Below are positions 50,819-59,707 of a DNA stretch of 64,000 nt, one piece after another. Position 1 is the stretch's first letter; each line of letters begins with the position of its first letter. The stretch lies in the NCBI GenBank assembly GCA_965237875.1, contig CBDEGP010000001.1, forward strand, positions 248,001-312,000, given 5' to 3'. The position numbers and the translations under genes are program-made. The DNA is from DAOUJI01 sp965237875 (GTDB lineage: Bacteria > Chloroflexota > Dehalococcoidia > Lucifugimonadales > JAGWBF01). Below the pieces are notes generated by a model that saw only the letters and a list, made by a program, of their open reading frames with translations, searched no databases and was not told the origin of the DNA.

Positions 50819-52126
50819 CTAAGACGAAGGCGTGGGGGCGTTGGCTCCGACGACGGGGTCCCGCACTCCCGACGGCGGAAGCGGTCGGGAGCCGGGCTCA
50901 CGCTCGAATGGGCCGGGCAGGTCCAACTCACGGGCCATTTCGTGCATCGCGGGAAGGACTTCCTCGCCGATAAGGCGCAGGCTCGTCATCCTGTCTTCGT
51001 GGGTCGACGGCCCGTGGGTGTACCAGAGGGAGAAGATTCCGGGCCGCAAAGTCTCTACGAACCTGCGAATCATGGGGATTACGGTCTTTGGGGTGCCGAC
51101 CATTAGCTGCTGGTTGGCTTGCTCGGTGTCGTAGGTGGCATAGAGGCGCTTTCTCGTCTCCTCGATTTTCTCGGCGGAGTCCGACGACGTGATGATTCGG
51201 GTCGACTCGCCTGTTTCCGGGTCGGTGAACACCCTGGCCAGCCGCTTGATGGTGGCTTTGGAGTTGTACCCTGGGGGATACAGCCACTCCGGGCGGGCAA
51301 AGTTGGAGAAGCCGCCGCCGTACATGAACCCCTTGCCCATCTCCTGGGCCTTCTCCTCTGTATCAGCCACCACCACCCTCTGCAAATAGCCGAAGTTCTC
51401 GGGCCCTGACTGGTAACCCTCCTCCGCTGCCGTATCCGCATAGAGGTTCAACATCTCGATTGTCGGCTCTAGGAAAGTGGCCAGGGCCACGTAGGGATAG
51501 CGATTCTTGGCGCAGAAGACCACCGACTCGGGGCTGACGGCTCCGGGAATCCAAATCGGAGGGTGGGGCTTCTGCATGGGCAACGCCCACGGGTTCACGA
51601 ACCTGTAGTGGAAGTGCTTGCCCTCGTACCGGAAGGGACCTGGGGTGGTCCATGCCTTCAAGATGAAGTCGTGGGCCTCGTTGAACAGCTCCCGGTTGAA
51701 AGCGGGGTTGGCGTTGAAGTGCAGAGACTCGCTGCCTGTGCCGCGGATGAAGCCTGACACCAGCCGCCCCCGGGATATCATGTCGATTTCGGCCAGTTCC
51801 TCGGCGGTTCTAAGGGGGTCTGCAATGGGCAGCGGGTTCCCAAGGAGCACGATTTTGATGCGCTCAGTGATGCGGGCCAGGATTGCGGCTTCCAGGTCCA
51901 TGACCGAGCCGATGGTGAAGGGGTTGCCGTGGTGCTCGTTGAGCATGATTCCGTCGAACCCCACCTCTTCCGCGTAGACAGCTTCGTCGAGGTAGGTGTG
52001 GTACAGGTCACTGCCCCTGACCGGGTCGAAATGGGTGTTGGGTATGCCAAAGTAGCTGGCCCGTTTGATTATTTCTTCTTCCGGCACATGGTAATAGGGG
52101 CGTTCCGTGAAGAACATTATGTGCAT
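50819..52126 (-). CDS. luciferase-like (LLM) flavin-dependent oxidoreductase
   Basis: A 435-residue LLM-class protein, longer than the other two. MHIMFFTERPYYHVPEEEI start, GFDGIMLNEHHGNPF with the family His-His, RITERIKIVLLGNPLPI, RGRLVSGFIRGTGSES, and a MVGTPKTVIPMIRRF end block before a disordered Pro/Arg tail of about 30 residues. It lies 41 bases from the upstream alpha/beta hydrolase in the same direction, so the two may act on one substrate. Confidence 0.92.
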   Translation of the reverse strand: MHIMFFTERPYYHVPEEEIIKRASYFGIPNTHFDPVRGSDLYHTYLDEAVYAEEVGFDGIMLNEHHGNPFTIGSVMDLEAAILARITERIKIVLLGNPLPIADPLRTAEELAEIDMISRGRLVSGFIRGTGSESLHFNANPAFNRELFNEAHDFILKAWTTPGPFRYEGKHFHYRFVNPWALPMQKPHPPIWIPGAVSPESVVFCAKNRYPYVALATFLEPTIEMLNLYADTAAEEGYQSGPENFGYLQRVVVADTEEKAQEMGKGFMYGGGFSNFARPEWLYPPGYNSKATIKRLARVFTDPETGESTRIITSSDSAEKIEETRKRLYATYDTEQANQQLMVGTPKTVIPMIRRFVETLRPGIFSLWYTHGPSTHEDRMTSLRLIGEEVLPAMHEMARELDLPGPFEREPGSRPLPPSGVRDPVVGANAPTPSS

Positions 52127-52167
52127 GACGCCGCTCCTTCCGCCTTGGACCTATGGGTTTATAAGAG

Positions 52168-52977
52168 CTACGACCCCAGGAACTTTTCGACCGAGTCTAC
52201 GAACTCCCGGGGCTTTTCGATTTCGGGCCGGTGGCCGCACTCCTCCAACGAAATCAGCCGGGACCCGGCGATGGACCGGTTATAGACCTGTCCCGCGCTG
52301 ATGGGGACTATCTTGTCCTGGGCTCCCCAGACCAGGAGCGTAGGCAGGTCTCGCACTCCTTCGAGCAGGGGACCCAGGCTAGGATTGTGCATGTACGGTT
52401 TCCACGCAAGCCGGGAGACCTCCGTGCGGGCGTCTTCCCAAGCCTCGTACTGCTCGGGAGAGGCCGCCCCGCCATAGAGGGACGAAAACTCTTCCGTGTT
52501 CTCGGCGTCGTGGACGCTCTCGCGCAGGTACACCTGGGTGGGGACTATGAACAGGTCCCTGATTTCGCCTTCGGGTGGCCTGATTCCCGTGGCGCCCACC
52601 AGAGCCATGCGCCGGAACTGTTGAGGGCGGGCGGCCGCCATTTCGGCGGCGATCCAGCCGCCTATGGAGAAGCCGATGACGTCGACCGGGCCAAGCTCCA
52701 TGTCCGTCAGTACGTGGGAGTAGAACCCGGCCAGGTCCCTGACGTTGCTTATCCACTCGACCCTCGGAGATATGCCGAATCCGGGGTGGAGAGGCACGTG
52801 CAGCCGATGGTTGCCGGCCAGCGCCCTATGCCAGTTCAACCAGCCGGGATGGCCCAGTTCCCCATGCAGGACAAGCAACGGCCTGCCCGCGCCGGCCTGT
52901 ATGAACGTCAGGTCGGTTCCCGCCACGTGGAGGGAGGTTTCTTCCCATTCAACAGATTCACCCGGCATTTGTCTCAC
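52168..52977 (-). CDS. alpha/beta hydrolase
   Basis: A 269-residue esterase-like enzyme. LLVLHGELGHPGWLNWHRAL (oxyanion area), VIGFSIGGWIAAEMAA with the nucleophile elbow GFSIGG, VWGAQDKIVPISAG (Asp) and LEECGHRPEIEKP (His). It may hydrolyse an ester or lactone produced by the LLM neighbour; that is inference. Confidence 0.9.
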   Translation of the reverse strand: MRQMPGESVEWEETSLHVAGTDLTFIQAGAGRPLLVLHGELGHPGWLNWHRALAGNHRLHVPLHPGFGISPRVEWISNVRDLAGFYSHVLTDMELGPVDVIGFSIGGWIAAEMAAARPQQFRRMALVGATGIRPPEGEIRDLFIVPTQVYLRESVHDAENTEEFSSLYGGAASPEQYEAWEDARTEVSRLAWKPYMHNPSLGPLLEGVRDLPTLLVWGAQDKIVPISAGQVYNRSIAGSRLISLEECGHRPEIEKPREFVDSVEKFLGS

Positions 52978-53392
52978 GTCCTCCCGGTTGTCCGTCTAAG
53001 CAAGCGCCACGCCTGCGGGGGCCTCCCCACCCTGCGCCGCCCTGCGTCTATCTATGTATGGCTGCCCTATTCTTACGCCAACCGGCGAATGTGTCAACGC
53101 CGCCTTCCTAAGGAAGGCGCCCCCATTCCAATGCCGATTCCCCCAGGTTCGGGAATCCGTGGAAGCGATTCACGATGTTTTGATGGTATAGTATTCTCCC
53201 TGAGCAACGTTATGCCCCGTGGACAGGGCCGAGCGTCGGCGAGTAACTGCTCCCAGTTACTTGAAAGCCTGTCGAAGCATCGCCACATCGGCAACGGACC
53301 CCGTAGGGGCGACCGGCCGGTCGCCCCTACCCATCCACGAGCAGTTACTTGAGAGTCAATCGAGGATAGGCGGCAGTGAACGAGTGTAGGAC
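52978..53392. other. gene-free stretch before the peptide-type ABC operon
   Basis: Holds an extended -10-like TGGTATAGT near 53184-53192, a small hairpin GTAACTG/CAGTTAC at 53243-53260, a 28-bp perfect palindrome at 53303-53330, and a 14-base direct repeat CAGTTACTTGA[A/G]AG at 53254-53267 and 53342-53355. No credible gene is seen. Confidence 0.6.
53303..53330. repeat. 28-bp perfect palindrome
   Basis: GTAGGGGCGACCGG followed immediately by its exact reverse complement. Sequences of this type recur as dispersed hairpin repeats in many GC-rich genomes. It is flanked by two copies of a CAGTTACTTGA[A/G]AG direct repeat. Confidence 0.9.
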
Positions 53393-54313
53393 ATGCAGCG
53401 CTATGTTGTGATACGGCTTGTCCAAGCCGTATTCGTCCTAATCGCCATCTCCATGATCGTCTTTGCCCTGGCCCGGGCCTCGGGCGACCCCACCGCCCTT
53501 ATGCTTCCGCTGGACGCTTCTCCCGCTGAGCGTGAACGGCTGCGCCATTTCTGGGGCCTCGACCAACCCTATCCTATTCAATATTTCAAGTTCGTCAGCA
53601 ACGCCGTCCAGGGAGACTTCGGGGATTCATTCAAGTGGCCTGGGAGAACTGCGATGGACTTGGTCGGAGAGAGGTTCGTAGCCTCTCTTCAATTGTCTGC
53701 GACAGCCCTGGTCCTGGCGGCGCTCATGGCGGTGGCGCTGGGAGTGATTACCGCCACCGCGAAAGACACTCCTTTGGACTTTCTGGGAAAGATATTTGCT
53801 CTTCTGGGGCAGTCCTCTCCGTCTTTCTGGATAGGCATCATGCTCATCTGGGTTTTTTCGGTGGAACTGGGATGGCTGCCCACGTCGGGCAGGGGCACCG
53901 TCAAACACATGGTGCTTCCGGTCATCACCATCGGGTGGTTCCAGGTGGCGGCGATAATGAGGTTGACTCGCTCTTCCATGCTGGACACCCTGGACAGCGA
54001 GTACGTGAAGCTGGCGCGGCTGAAGGGCCTGCAAGAATGGAAAGTGATCTGGAAGCACTGCTTGCGCAATGCGGCCATTACCCCCATCACCTATTTTGGG
54101 CTGATAGCCGGGTATCTTCTCACGGGGTCAGTGATAGTAGAGACGGTTTTCGCATGGCCCGGCCTGGGGCTGCTGGTGGTGACTTCTGTGGCAGGGCGGG
54201 ACTTCCACGTGGTGCAGGCGGTCTCGATGGTGTTTGCGGCGGGCTTCGTGCTGATCAACCTGGCGGTTGACATTCTGTACGGCTACATGGACCCGCGGAT
54301 ACGGTATGGATAA
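53393..54313 (+). CDS. peptide/nickel-type ABC transporter permease (DppB-like)
   Basis: A 306-residue membrane subunit with about six hydrophobic segments. MQRYVVIRLVQAVFVLIAIS is the DppB opening; the EAA loop is near EYVKLARLKGLQEWKVIWKH; FAWPGLGLLVV and DPRIRYG end are typical. With the next two genes it forms an importer for a peptide or other solute. It overlaps the second permease by 8 bases. No ATPase genes are in the window. Confidence 0.93.
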   Translation: MQRYVVIRLVQAVFVLIAISMIVFALARASGDPTALMLPLDASPAERERLRHFWGLDQPYPIQYFKFVSNAVQGDFGDSFKWPGRTAMDLVGERFVASLQLSATALVLAALMAVALGVITATAKDTPLDFLGKIFALLGQSSPSFWIGIMLIWVFSVELGWLPTSGRGTVKHMVLPVITIGWFQVAAIMRLTRSSMLDTLDSEYVKLARLKGLQEWKVIWKHCLRNAAITPITYFGLIAGYLLTGSVIVETVFAWPGLGLLVVTSVAGRDFHVVQAVSMVFAAGFVLINLAVDILYGYMDPRIRYG

Positions 54314-55367
54314 CGCAGCGGCTAGCCGTCCCTGGTACACTCCGGCCCGGATGGTCGACGCCTTCAGGGCCGCCAACCGATTCCCGGTCCTGCCTGTAGC
54401 CATCGTGTTGATCGTCCTTGTTATACCTGCGGTGTTCGCCCAGTTTCTGGCGGTCCACGACCCCATCGAGTCGGACCTGTCCAACAGTCTGGAGCCGCCC
54501 GGGTGGATGGGTTCTAAAGTCAGCTCCAAGACCGTCGTCCAGCGGGTGAGCGACGGCAGGACCGAAATTTCCATCAACAACGCACGACGGTTGGTGAAAG
54601 GAACGGCCAGAGGTCAGGCGTTGGAACTTAGCGGCGAATTGAAGGTGGGCGACGAGGTGCAGATAGTCCAGAGGGCCTCCGGCAGCTGGACACGGCCCCT
54701 TGGAACGGACAAGCAGGGCCGGGACCTCTTGAGCCGCATGATCTACGGCGCACGAGTGTCTCTAATCGTCTCCCTGACCGTCATTGCCATTGCGGGGTCG
54801 TTGGGCACGGCCCTGGGCATCACCGCCGGATACTTTGGAGGGTGGGTCGACTACCTTATATCCCGTATCATCGACGTTGCTTTGGCGGTGCCTGCCATCC
54901 TGGTCGCCCTGGTATTGGTGGTTGTGGTGGGGCCCGGCATGAAGGTCTTGATAGGCATCATATCCGGTTTGCTGTGGTCTCAGTACGCCCGTCTGGTGAG
55001 AGGCGAGACCCTCAGTATAATGACTCAGGACTACATATCACGGGCCAGGGTGGCCGGAAGCCCCCATGTCAGGATTATGCTGCGGCACGTACTGCCCAAC
55101 GTGATCAACAACCTCATCGTCCTGGCCACTCTTCAGGTTGGGTTCGTAATTATCATCGAATCGTCCCTTAGCTTCATCGGGGCGGGCATACCAAGGCCGA
55201 CGCCGTCCTGGGGTTCCATCACAGCCGACGGCCGGGCCCTAATCATCGAGACAGCCTGGTGGGTGTCCCTGTTCCCCGGTTTGGCCATTGTGCTGACGGT
55301 GTTGTCGGTAAACCTGCTGGGCGACTGGCTCCGGGACAAGCTGGACCCCAAGCTAAGGCAGATTTAA
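54306..55367 (+). CDS. peptide/nickel-type ABC transporter permease (DppC-like)
   Basis: A 353-residue partner permease. LGTDKQGRDLLSRMIYGARVSL is the DppC signature; the EAA loop is DYISRARVAGSPHVRIMLRHVLPN; GAGIPRPTPSWGS is also conserved. Between the first membrane helix and the LGTD block there is an insertion of about 60 residues (VSSKTVVQRVSDGRTEIS onward), charged and beta-like, not found in ordinary DppC proteins. ATG at 54306 overlaps the first permease by 8 bases. Confidence 0.92.
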   Translation: MDNAAASRPWYTPARMVDAFRAANRFPVLPVAIVLIVLVIPAVFAQFLAVHDPIESDLSNSLEPPGWMGSKVSSKTVVQRVSDGRTEISINNARRLVKGTARGQALELSGELKVGDEVQIVQRASGSWTRPLGTDKQGRDLLSRMIYGARVSLIVSLTVIAIAGSLGTALGITAGYFGGWVDYLISRIIDVALAVPAILVALVLVVVVGPGMKVLIGIISGLLWSQYARLVRGETLSIMTQDYISRARVAGSPHVRIMLRHVLPNVINNLIVLATLQVGFVIIIESSLSFIGAGIPRPTPSWGSITADGRALIIETAWWVSLFPGLAIVLTVLSVNLLGDWLRDKLDPKLRQI

Positions 55368-55503
55368 GGGACCGGCGGCCCGCGCGACCTTCGACGGCTT
55401 ATCTGGGTCCGTAATCAACGAATCTTCGAACGGAAAATCTCGTTGATGGAATTCCAACTACATGGTATCCTGTGCTGCATTCGACATTCGGAGGTGGGCG
55501 CCC

Positions 55504-57387
55504 ATGAAACTGGCCACCCTGACATTTCTGCTTATAGGCATGTGCCTCGCGCTGATAGCGGCGGGGGCTTGTGGAGGCGGCGAGGACCCCACCAACACAC
55601 CCCAGTCTACTTCCACCCCAACAGCTATGGCAGAACAGCCCAGCCCAACAGCTATGGCAGAACAGCCCACCGAGGGGCCTACGCCGGAGCCGGCTGCGAC
55701 CTCAGCCCCAGACGCGCCGACGGCAGTTCCGCCCACCGCAGTTCCGACGGCGACGCCGGAACCCGCGATGATGATGGAACCTGTGGTGAACCGGCTGGTG
55801 GTGGCCGTGTCCATCGAACGGGAAGGAAACGACCCCACGTTGATCGGCTCCACCGTCAATCACGCTCAGCTCATGCCGGCGATGGAGACCCTGACCTGGG
55901 CCGATACAGAGGGTGGATACCAGCCAATGCTGGCGGAGAGTTGGACCCAGAGCGCCGACTCCAAGACCTTCAACTGGAAACTGCGGGAGGGGGTCCCCTT
56001 CCACCAGGGATACGGTGAGTTCTCCGCAAAGGACCTGGTCCACACCCTTGAACGCGTCGCCCGGGAAGAAAGTCAGGAAGCCCGCGGCGCGCAGGTCCGA
56101 GACTTGATCCTGCCGGACCTGGAAGTGGTGAGCGAGTACGAGGTCATTTACAACGTAAAAGAGCCCTTCCTAGACCTGGTACAGAGATCCTCGACTTGGG
56201 CCACGTGGCTAATGCAGAGCAAGACTCTGTTCGATTCCGAGGGAGAAGACGGCGTCCAGTCCAATCTCATAGGGACGGGTCCCTACCAGTTGGTCGAACG
56301 GTCGCCAGGGAAGGGGATAGTGTTCGAAAGGGTCCCCTATGAACACTGGCGCATCACACCGGACTTCCCCGAGTTGGAGCTGCGTTTCATAGAAGAACCG
56401 GCCACGAGACTGGCTGCAATCCTGGCGGGTGAGGTCCACATCGGGAAGCTGCCGCTGGACTTGGAGCGGACTGCGATAGACAACGGAATGGACGTTTTGC
56501 CTTCGACTTTGCCCGCCTTCTATGTCTTCCAATTCCTGGGAGGTCAGTTCTACCACCCGGACGTGGTGCAGCCACCCATTGGAGTCCGCAAGGGCGAGCA
56601 TCCGGACCTGCCCTACTCCGACGTATATCACGGCGTTGAGGAGTTGCCTTGGGCGGACATCAGGGTGCGGCAAGCCCTGAACCAGGCCATTGACAGAGAC
56701 GCCATCAACAATAGCCTGCTGTTTGGCCTTGGGGAGCCCAACTACCTCCACTGGTTCCACAAGACACTTAGCGGGTACAACCCCGAGTGGGAGACCACCT
56801 ACGAGGAGAAGTACGGGTACGATCCCGAGAAAGCCAAAGCGCTGATACAAGAGGTCGAGGCCGAGTTGGGACGCCCCCTTGACTGGTCGGGGACCCGCCA
56901 CGTGGTCACTCCGGGATACGGCTACCCGGGATTGGCGGACATAGCGGAGGCAATCAACAGCGACTGGCGCAAGGTCGGAGTCGAAATCAAGATAGACACC
57001 CGGGAGTTCGCTGACTTTATCCAGGACATACTTCGCGGGTCCCTTGGCGGATCAACGTGGGCCGGCAACGGAGGCTACGACGAGTCCCCCAACAGGATCG
57101 GCTACCATTTCTACAGCGGGCGAACTCTGGCGGGCGTGTGCTGCCACTACTTTGAGCACGAGGTTATGGACGACAATTACGAAGCGTTCGTGGAGTCCAC
57201 CGACCCCGCTGAACAGGACCGGCTCCTCAGGGAGGCGGGAGACGTGCTGTACAACGAATACGGCAGCATACCCCTGTTCTGGATACCTGCCACCTGGGCT
57301 GTAAACCCCAACGTGGTGGCCGAGTACGTCACTAGGGGCTTCCTGAAGGAACAGGACTTCGAATACGTGAAGGCCGTGACGAAATAG
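55504..57387 (+). CDS. lipoprotein solute-binding protein, family 5 (peptide/nickel type)
   Basis: A 627-residue extracytoplasmic binding protein. MKLATLTFLLIGMCLALIAA is the signal peptide, followed by a GAC lipobox. A Pro/Thr/Ala-rich linker of about 70 residues with a tandem PTAMAEQPS repeat (DNA 55617-55668) precedes the binding domain (GYQPMLAESWTQSADSKTF, RVRQALNQAIDRDAI, IPLFWIPATW). ATG at 55504 with GGAGGTGGG upstream was preferred over 55462. Third gene of the importer; solute unknown. Confidence 0.93.
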   Translation: MKLATLTFLLIGMCLALIAAGACGGGEDPTNTPQSTSTPTAMAEQPSPTAMAEQPTEGPTPEPAATSAPDAPTAVPPTAVPTATPEPAMMMEPVVNRLVVAVSIEREGNDPTLIGSTVNHAQLMPAMETLTWADTEGGYQPMLAESWTQSADSKTFNWKLREGVPFHQGYGEFSAKDLVHTLERVAREESQEARGAQVRDLILPDLEVVSEYEVIYNVKEPFLDLVQRSSTWATWLMQSKTLFDSEGEDGVQSNLIGTGPYQLVERSPGKGIVFERVPYEHWRITPDFPELELRFIEEPATRLAAILAGEVHIGKLPLDLERTAIDNGMDVLPSTLPAFYVFQFLGGQFYHPDVVQPPIGVRKGEHPDLPYSDVYHGVEELPWADIRVRQALNQAIDRDAINNSLLFGLGEPNYLHWFHKTLSGYNPEWETTYEEKYGYDPEKAKALIQEVEAELGRPLDWSGTRHVVTPGYGYPGLADIAEAINSDWRKVGVEIKIDTREFADFIQDILRGSLGGSTWAGNGGYDESPNRIGYHFYSGRTLAGVCCHYFEHEVMDDNYEAFVESTDPAEQDRLLREAGDVLYNEYGSIPLFWIPATWAVNPNVVAEYVTRGFLKEQDFEYVKAVTK

Positions 57388-57392
57388 GCTCC

Positions 57393-57455
57393 GACGCCTG
57401 GTCCCTACCCTTACGGTGAATTGAATGGGCGAATGGGATTAAGGGACCAAGCGCC
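57393..57455. repeat. imperfect inverted repeat after the binding-protein gene
   Basis: GACGCCTGGTCCCT (57393-57406) can pair with AGGGACCAAGCGCC (57442-57455) at 12 of 14 positions with a 35-base loop. It begins just after the stop codon and could be the operon terminator, though no T run follows. Confidence 0.4.
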
Positions 57456-57498
57456 GGACTGAGGCGCAAGACCGACGCCGGGCGGAAGACTAAGACTT

Positions 57499-58230
57499 AT
57501 GCCAGCAGCAGCCAGGCTGACTCTCATAGCGTTGCTGCTGGCGGCGTTGACGGCCGGGTCGGTCTTGGTTGGAGCGGCCTCTCCTCAAGGAAGCCGGAGC
57601 GGCAGCCAGGTGGACTCCTCCGGGACCTATAGGTTCGAGGTTTTCGTGGGTCCGGTGGTGAGCATGGACGGTTTCGTCCACTTGGCCACCATGGACCAGG
57701 GCCACCAGGTGAACCAGCACATCGAGGTCTACATCTGGGACCGGGAATCGGGCGAGGCCGTGACCGACCTGATTCCCCGCGTCACCGTCGAGGACTGGAC
57801 CACGGGGTCGTCCCGTACTCTGGACACGGGAGCTTTGGCGCCCGGTCGGGCCAATCTCCATGCCTGCCGGCTAGACAGCCACCGGGCGATACAACCCCAC
57901 ACCGGCGGCGAGCATCCTCACCTGGGCGACAACCTGTACCTTCTGGGCCAAAGTTTCTCGGTGACCGTCGAAGCCGGAGGCGAGACCGCGGAATTCGATT
58001 TCGAACCCCCGTTGTTCGGACCGGTGTTCCCCGTTGAAGCGGCGGATGCTGCGTCGCTGCCGTCCTGGTGGGTGGAAGCGGCCATTCCGGGAGGCGTCTT
58101 CACCGTCCTTCTTCTTCTGTGGGTCCTGCTCCCCCCTTCCCGTCCCGGAGATGAGGACGGCGCCAGCAAGCTCCGCAGCATCCTGGCGAGGCCGTTCCGT
58201 CACTTCGGCGGAGGCCGGAGTCCAGGCTGA
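57499..58230 (+). CDS. exported His-rich protein with C-terminal membrane anchor
   Basis: A 243-residue protein of unknown family. Residues 1-27 are a signal peptide; about residues 195-218 (AAIPGGVFTVLLLLWVLL) form a membrane anchor near the C terminus. The outer domain is beta-like and rich in His: HLATMDQGHQVNQHIEVY and HACRLDSHRAIQPHTGGEHPH, arrangements that could bind copper or another metal. I infer a periplasmic or surface metal-handling role only from these His clusters. It stands alone 110 bases after the ABC operon. Confidence 0.7.
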   Translation: MPAAARLTLIALLLAALTAGSVLVGAASPQGSRSGSQVDSSGTYRFEVFVGPVVSMDGFVHLATMDQGHQVNQHIEVYIWDRESGEAVTDLIPRVTVEDWTTGSSRTLDTGALAPGRANLHACRLDSHRAIQPHTGGEHPHLGDNLYLLGQSFSVTVEAGGETAEFDFEPPLFGPVFPVEAADAASLPSWWVEAAIPGGVFTVLLLLWVLLPPSRPGDEDGASKLRSILARPFRHFGGGRSPG

Positions 58231-58320
58231 CCGTTGGGAGACACGCCGCCTTCGGGATTCGTGACCGAGCGGGAATGATGGGGAAGCGTAAACGGGCCAG
58301 GGGGCGGGGAGACAATAAAA

Positions 58321-58395
58321 TGGAGCGGAAGACGGGATTCGAACCCGCGACCCTCTCCTTGGCAAGGAGATGCTCTACCACTGAGCCACTTCCGC
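58321..58395 (-). tRNA. tRNA-Gly (anticodon GCC)
   Basis: Minus-strand cloverleaf with acceptor GCGGAAG/CTTCCGC, anticodon loop TTGCCAA giving GCC, T arm GCGGG-TTCGAAT-CCCGT, encoded CCA. Confidence 0.97.
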
Positions 58396-58420
58396 TCGGG
58401 ACCAGAGGGTGCAACGTGCA

Positions 58421-58495
58421 TGGTGCCGAGGGTCGGAATCGAACCGACGACACGTGGATTTTCAGTCCACTGCTCTACCTCTGAGCTACCTCGGC
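58421..58495 (-). tRNA. tRNA-Phe (anticodon GAA)
   Basis: Minus-strand cloverleaf with acceptor GCCGAGG/CCTCGGC, anticodon stem GTGGA/TCCAC with loop CTGAAAA giving GAA, T arm GTCGG-TTCGATT-CCGAC, encoded CCA. Lies 25 bases from tRNA-Gly; both read on the minus strand, probably cotranscribed. Confidence 0.97.
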
Positions 58496-58599
58496 GGACT
58501 CAAGGGGCGGGACTCGACGGCCTACGCCTCTCGGGTCCACCCGGCAGATACATTATAGACGCAGGGCGCCCGGCTTTTCAACCGACCGGCCGGAGAAGG

Positions 58600-59601
58600 C
58601 TATCCCGCCGCCCGGTCGATGGACTCCATGTCCGCATGTTCCCTTAGAAGCTCCAGGAACCTTTGGGCTTTGCCGATATGGTGGACTCCTGATCTGCCTG
58701 ACAATTCCTCGAACGCCTGGGCCGTGGTTAGCGTGTCGGATTCCAGCACAAGCAAGGGGACGTCCTGCTGGTCCGCCTGGAGACGGATGTACTGGTTCAG
58801 GTCATGCCCTCCCGTCAGGACCAGGCAGGCGGTGGAGGTGTTCAGCGCCGCCATCTGAATGTCGGGCCGGTCTCCCCTTACGATGACCGCCTTATTCTCA
58901 TACCGGCCGAAATAGGTCTCTCCCCAGTCCATGATGTTGCCTCCGATGAGGACCCGTTCCACCAGATCGTCCCTGTCCGGGTCTCCCACCGCGAATTCTC
59001 CCGCCAGGTGGGATGCAATCTCCCCCACTGTCGGAGACAGGAGCGTGCGGTCCTCCGGAAGTATGCCGAGGGTCTTGATTCCTCGGGATTCCAGCTCCGG
59101 CGCCACCTGGGACCGGACGTAGCTGCGCTTGTACATGGTGACTGAGTTGATGACCACTCCCAACAGGGAACTTCCAAGCGCGGAGGCTGATTGGGCAATG
59201 TCCTCGGCGGTTAGGCCCCGGCGGTATGCCGCCACCAGGATGGCGCCCCCGCCCAAGTCCCCAATCAGAGACGACGCCAACGCCCCGTCTTTGTCGGGCG
59301 TCGAGAGGGTTGGACCTTCCACCAAGAGACAGTCCGATGAACCGGCTAGGTCCCGGACCTTTTCAGCAGCCTTCTCGACGGCCGCTTCATCGCCGCCGTC
59401 GCCGTATATCGGCAGACTGCCCTCGCCTCCGAGTATCCGCTCAGACACGAAGAACGTGTCCTTGTCATCCTCTCGGTCTGAAGAGAAAGCTTTGAGATAG
59501 GCCACTTTCTTGCCCGACGACGACCATGACAAGGCAAGAGCGCTGGCTAGGGCCGTTTTGCCCGCTCCGGGCGTGTCCGACGTCAAATAGATAACCGCCA
59601 T
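58600..59601 (-). CDS. P-loop NTPase with DRTGG domain (phosphotransacetylase N-domain-like)
   Basis: A 333-residue protein like the BioD-type P-loop plus DRTGG part of long phosphotransacetylases, without the acetyltransferase domain. The P-loop SDTPGAGKTALA is near residues 8-19; the DRTGG region follows in the C half (KAVIVRGDRPDIQMAAL, CLVLTGGHDLNQYI). Family members may sense nucleotides or metabolites; function unproven. A terminator hairpin separates it from the dienelactone hydrolase gene upstream. Confidence 0.85.
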   Translation of the reverse strand: MAVIYLTSDTPGAGKTALASALALSWSSSGKKVAYLKAFSSDREDDKDTFFVSERILGGEGSLPIYGDGGDEAAVEKAAEKVRDLAGSSDCLLVEGPTLSTPDKDGALASSLIGDLGGGAILVAAYRRGLTAEDIAQSASALGSSLLGVVINSVTMYKRSYVRSQVAPELESRGIKTLGILPEDRTLLSPTVGEIASHLAGEFAVGDPDRDDLVERVLIGGNIMDWGETYFGRYENKAVIVRGDRPDIQMAALNTSTACLVLTGGHDLNQYIRLQADQQDVPLLVLESDTLTTAQAFEELSGRSGVHHIGKAQRFLELLREHADMESIDRAAG

Positions 59602-59652
59602 AGCCTAACCTCAGCCTAATTCTAGCATAGCAATGCGGGTGCGTTCATCGTG

Positions 59653-59684
59653 AAACGGGACAGCCGACTCGGCTGCCCCGTTTT
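59653..59684. terminator. intrinsic terminator between DLH and DRTGG genes
   Basis: Stem AAACGGG-A-CAGCCG, loop ACT, CGGCTG-C-CCCGTTTT. On the minus strand it ends with a T run after the dienelactone hydrolase gene. Confidence 0.75.
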
Positions 59685-59707
59685 CCCAACTCAAAGACAG
59701 TCAAGGC

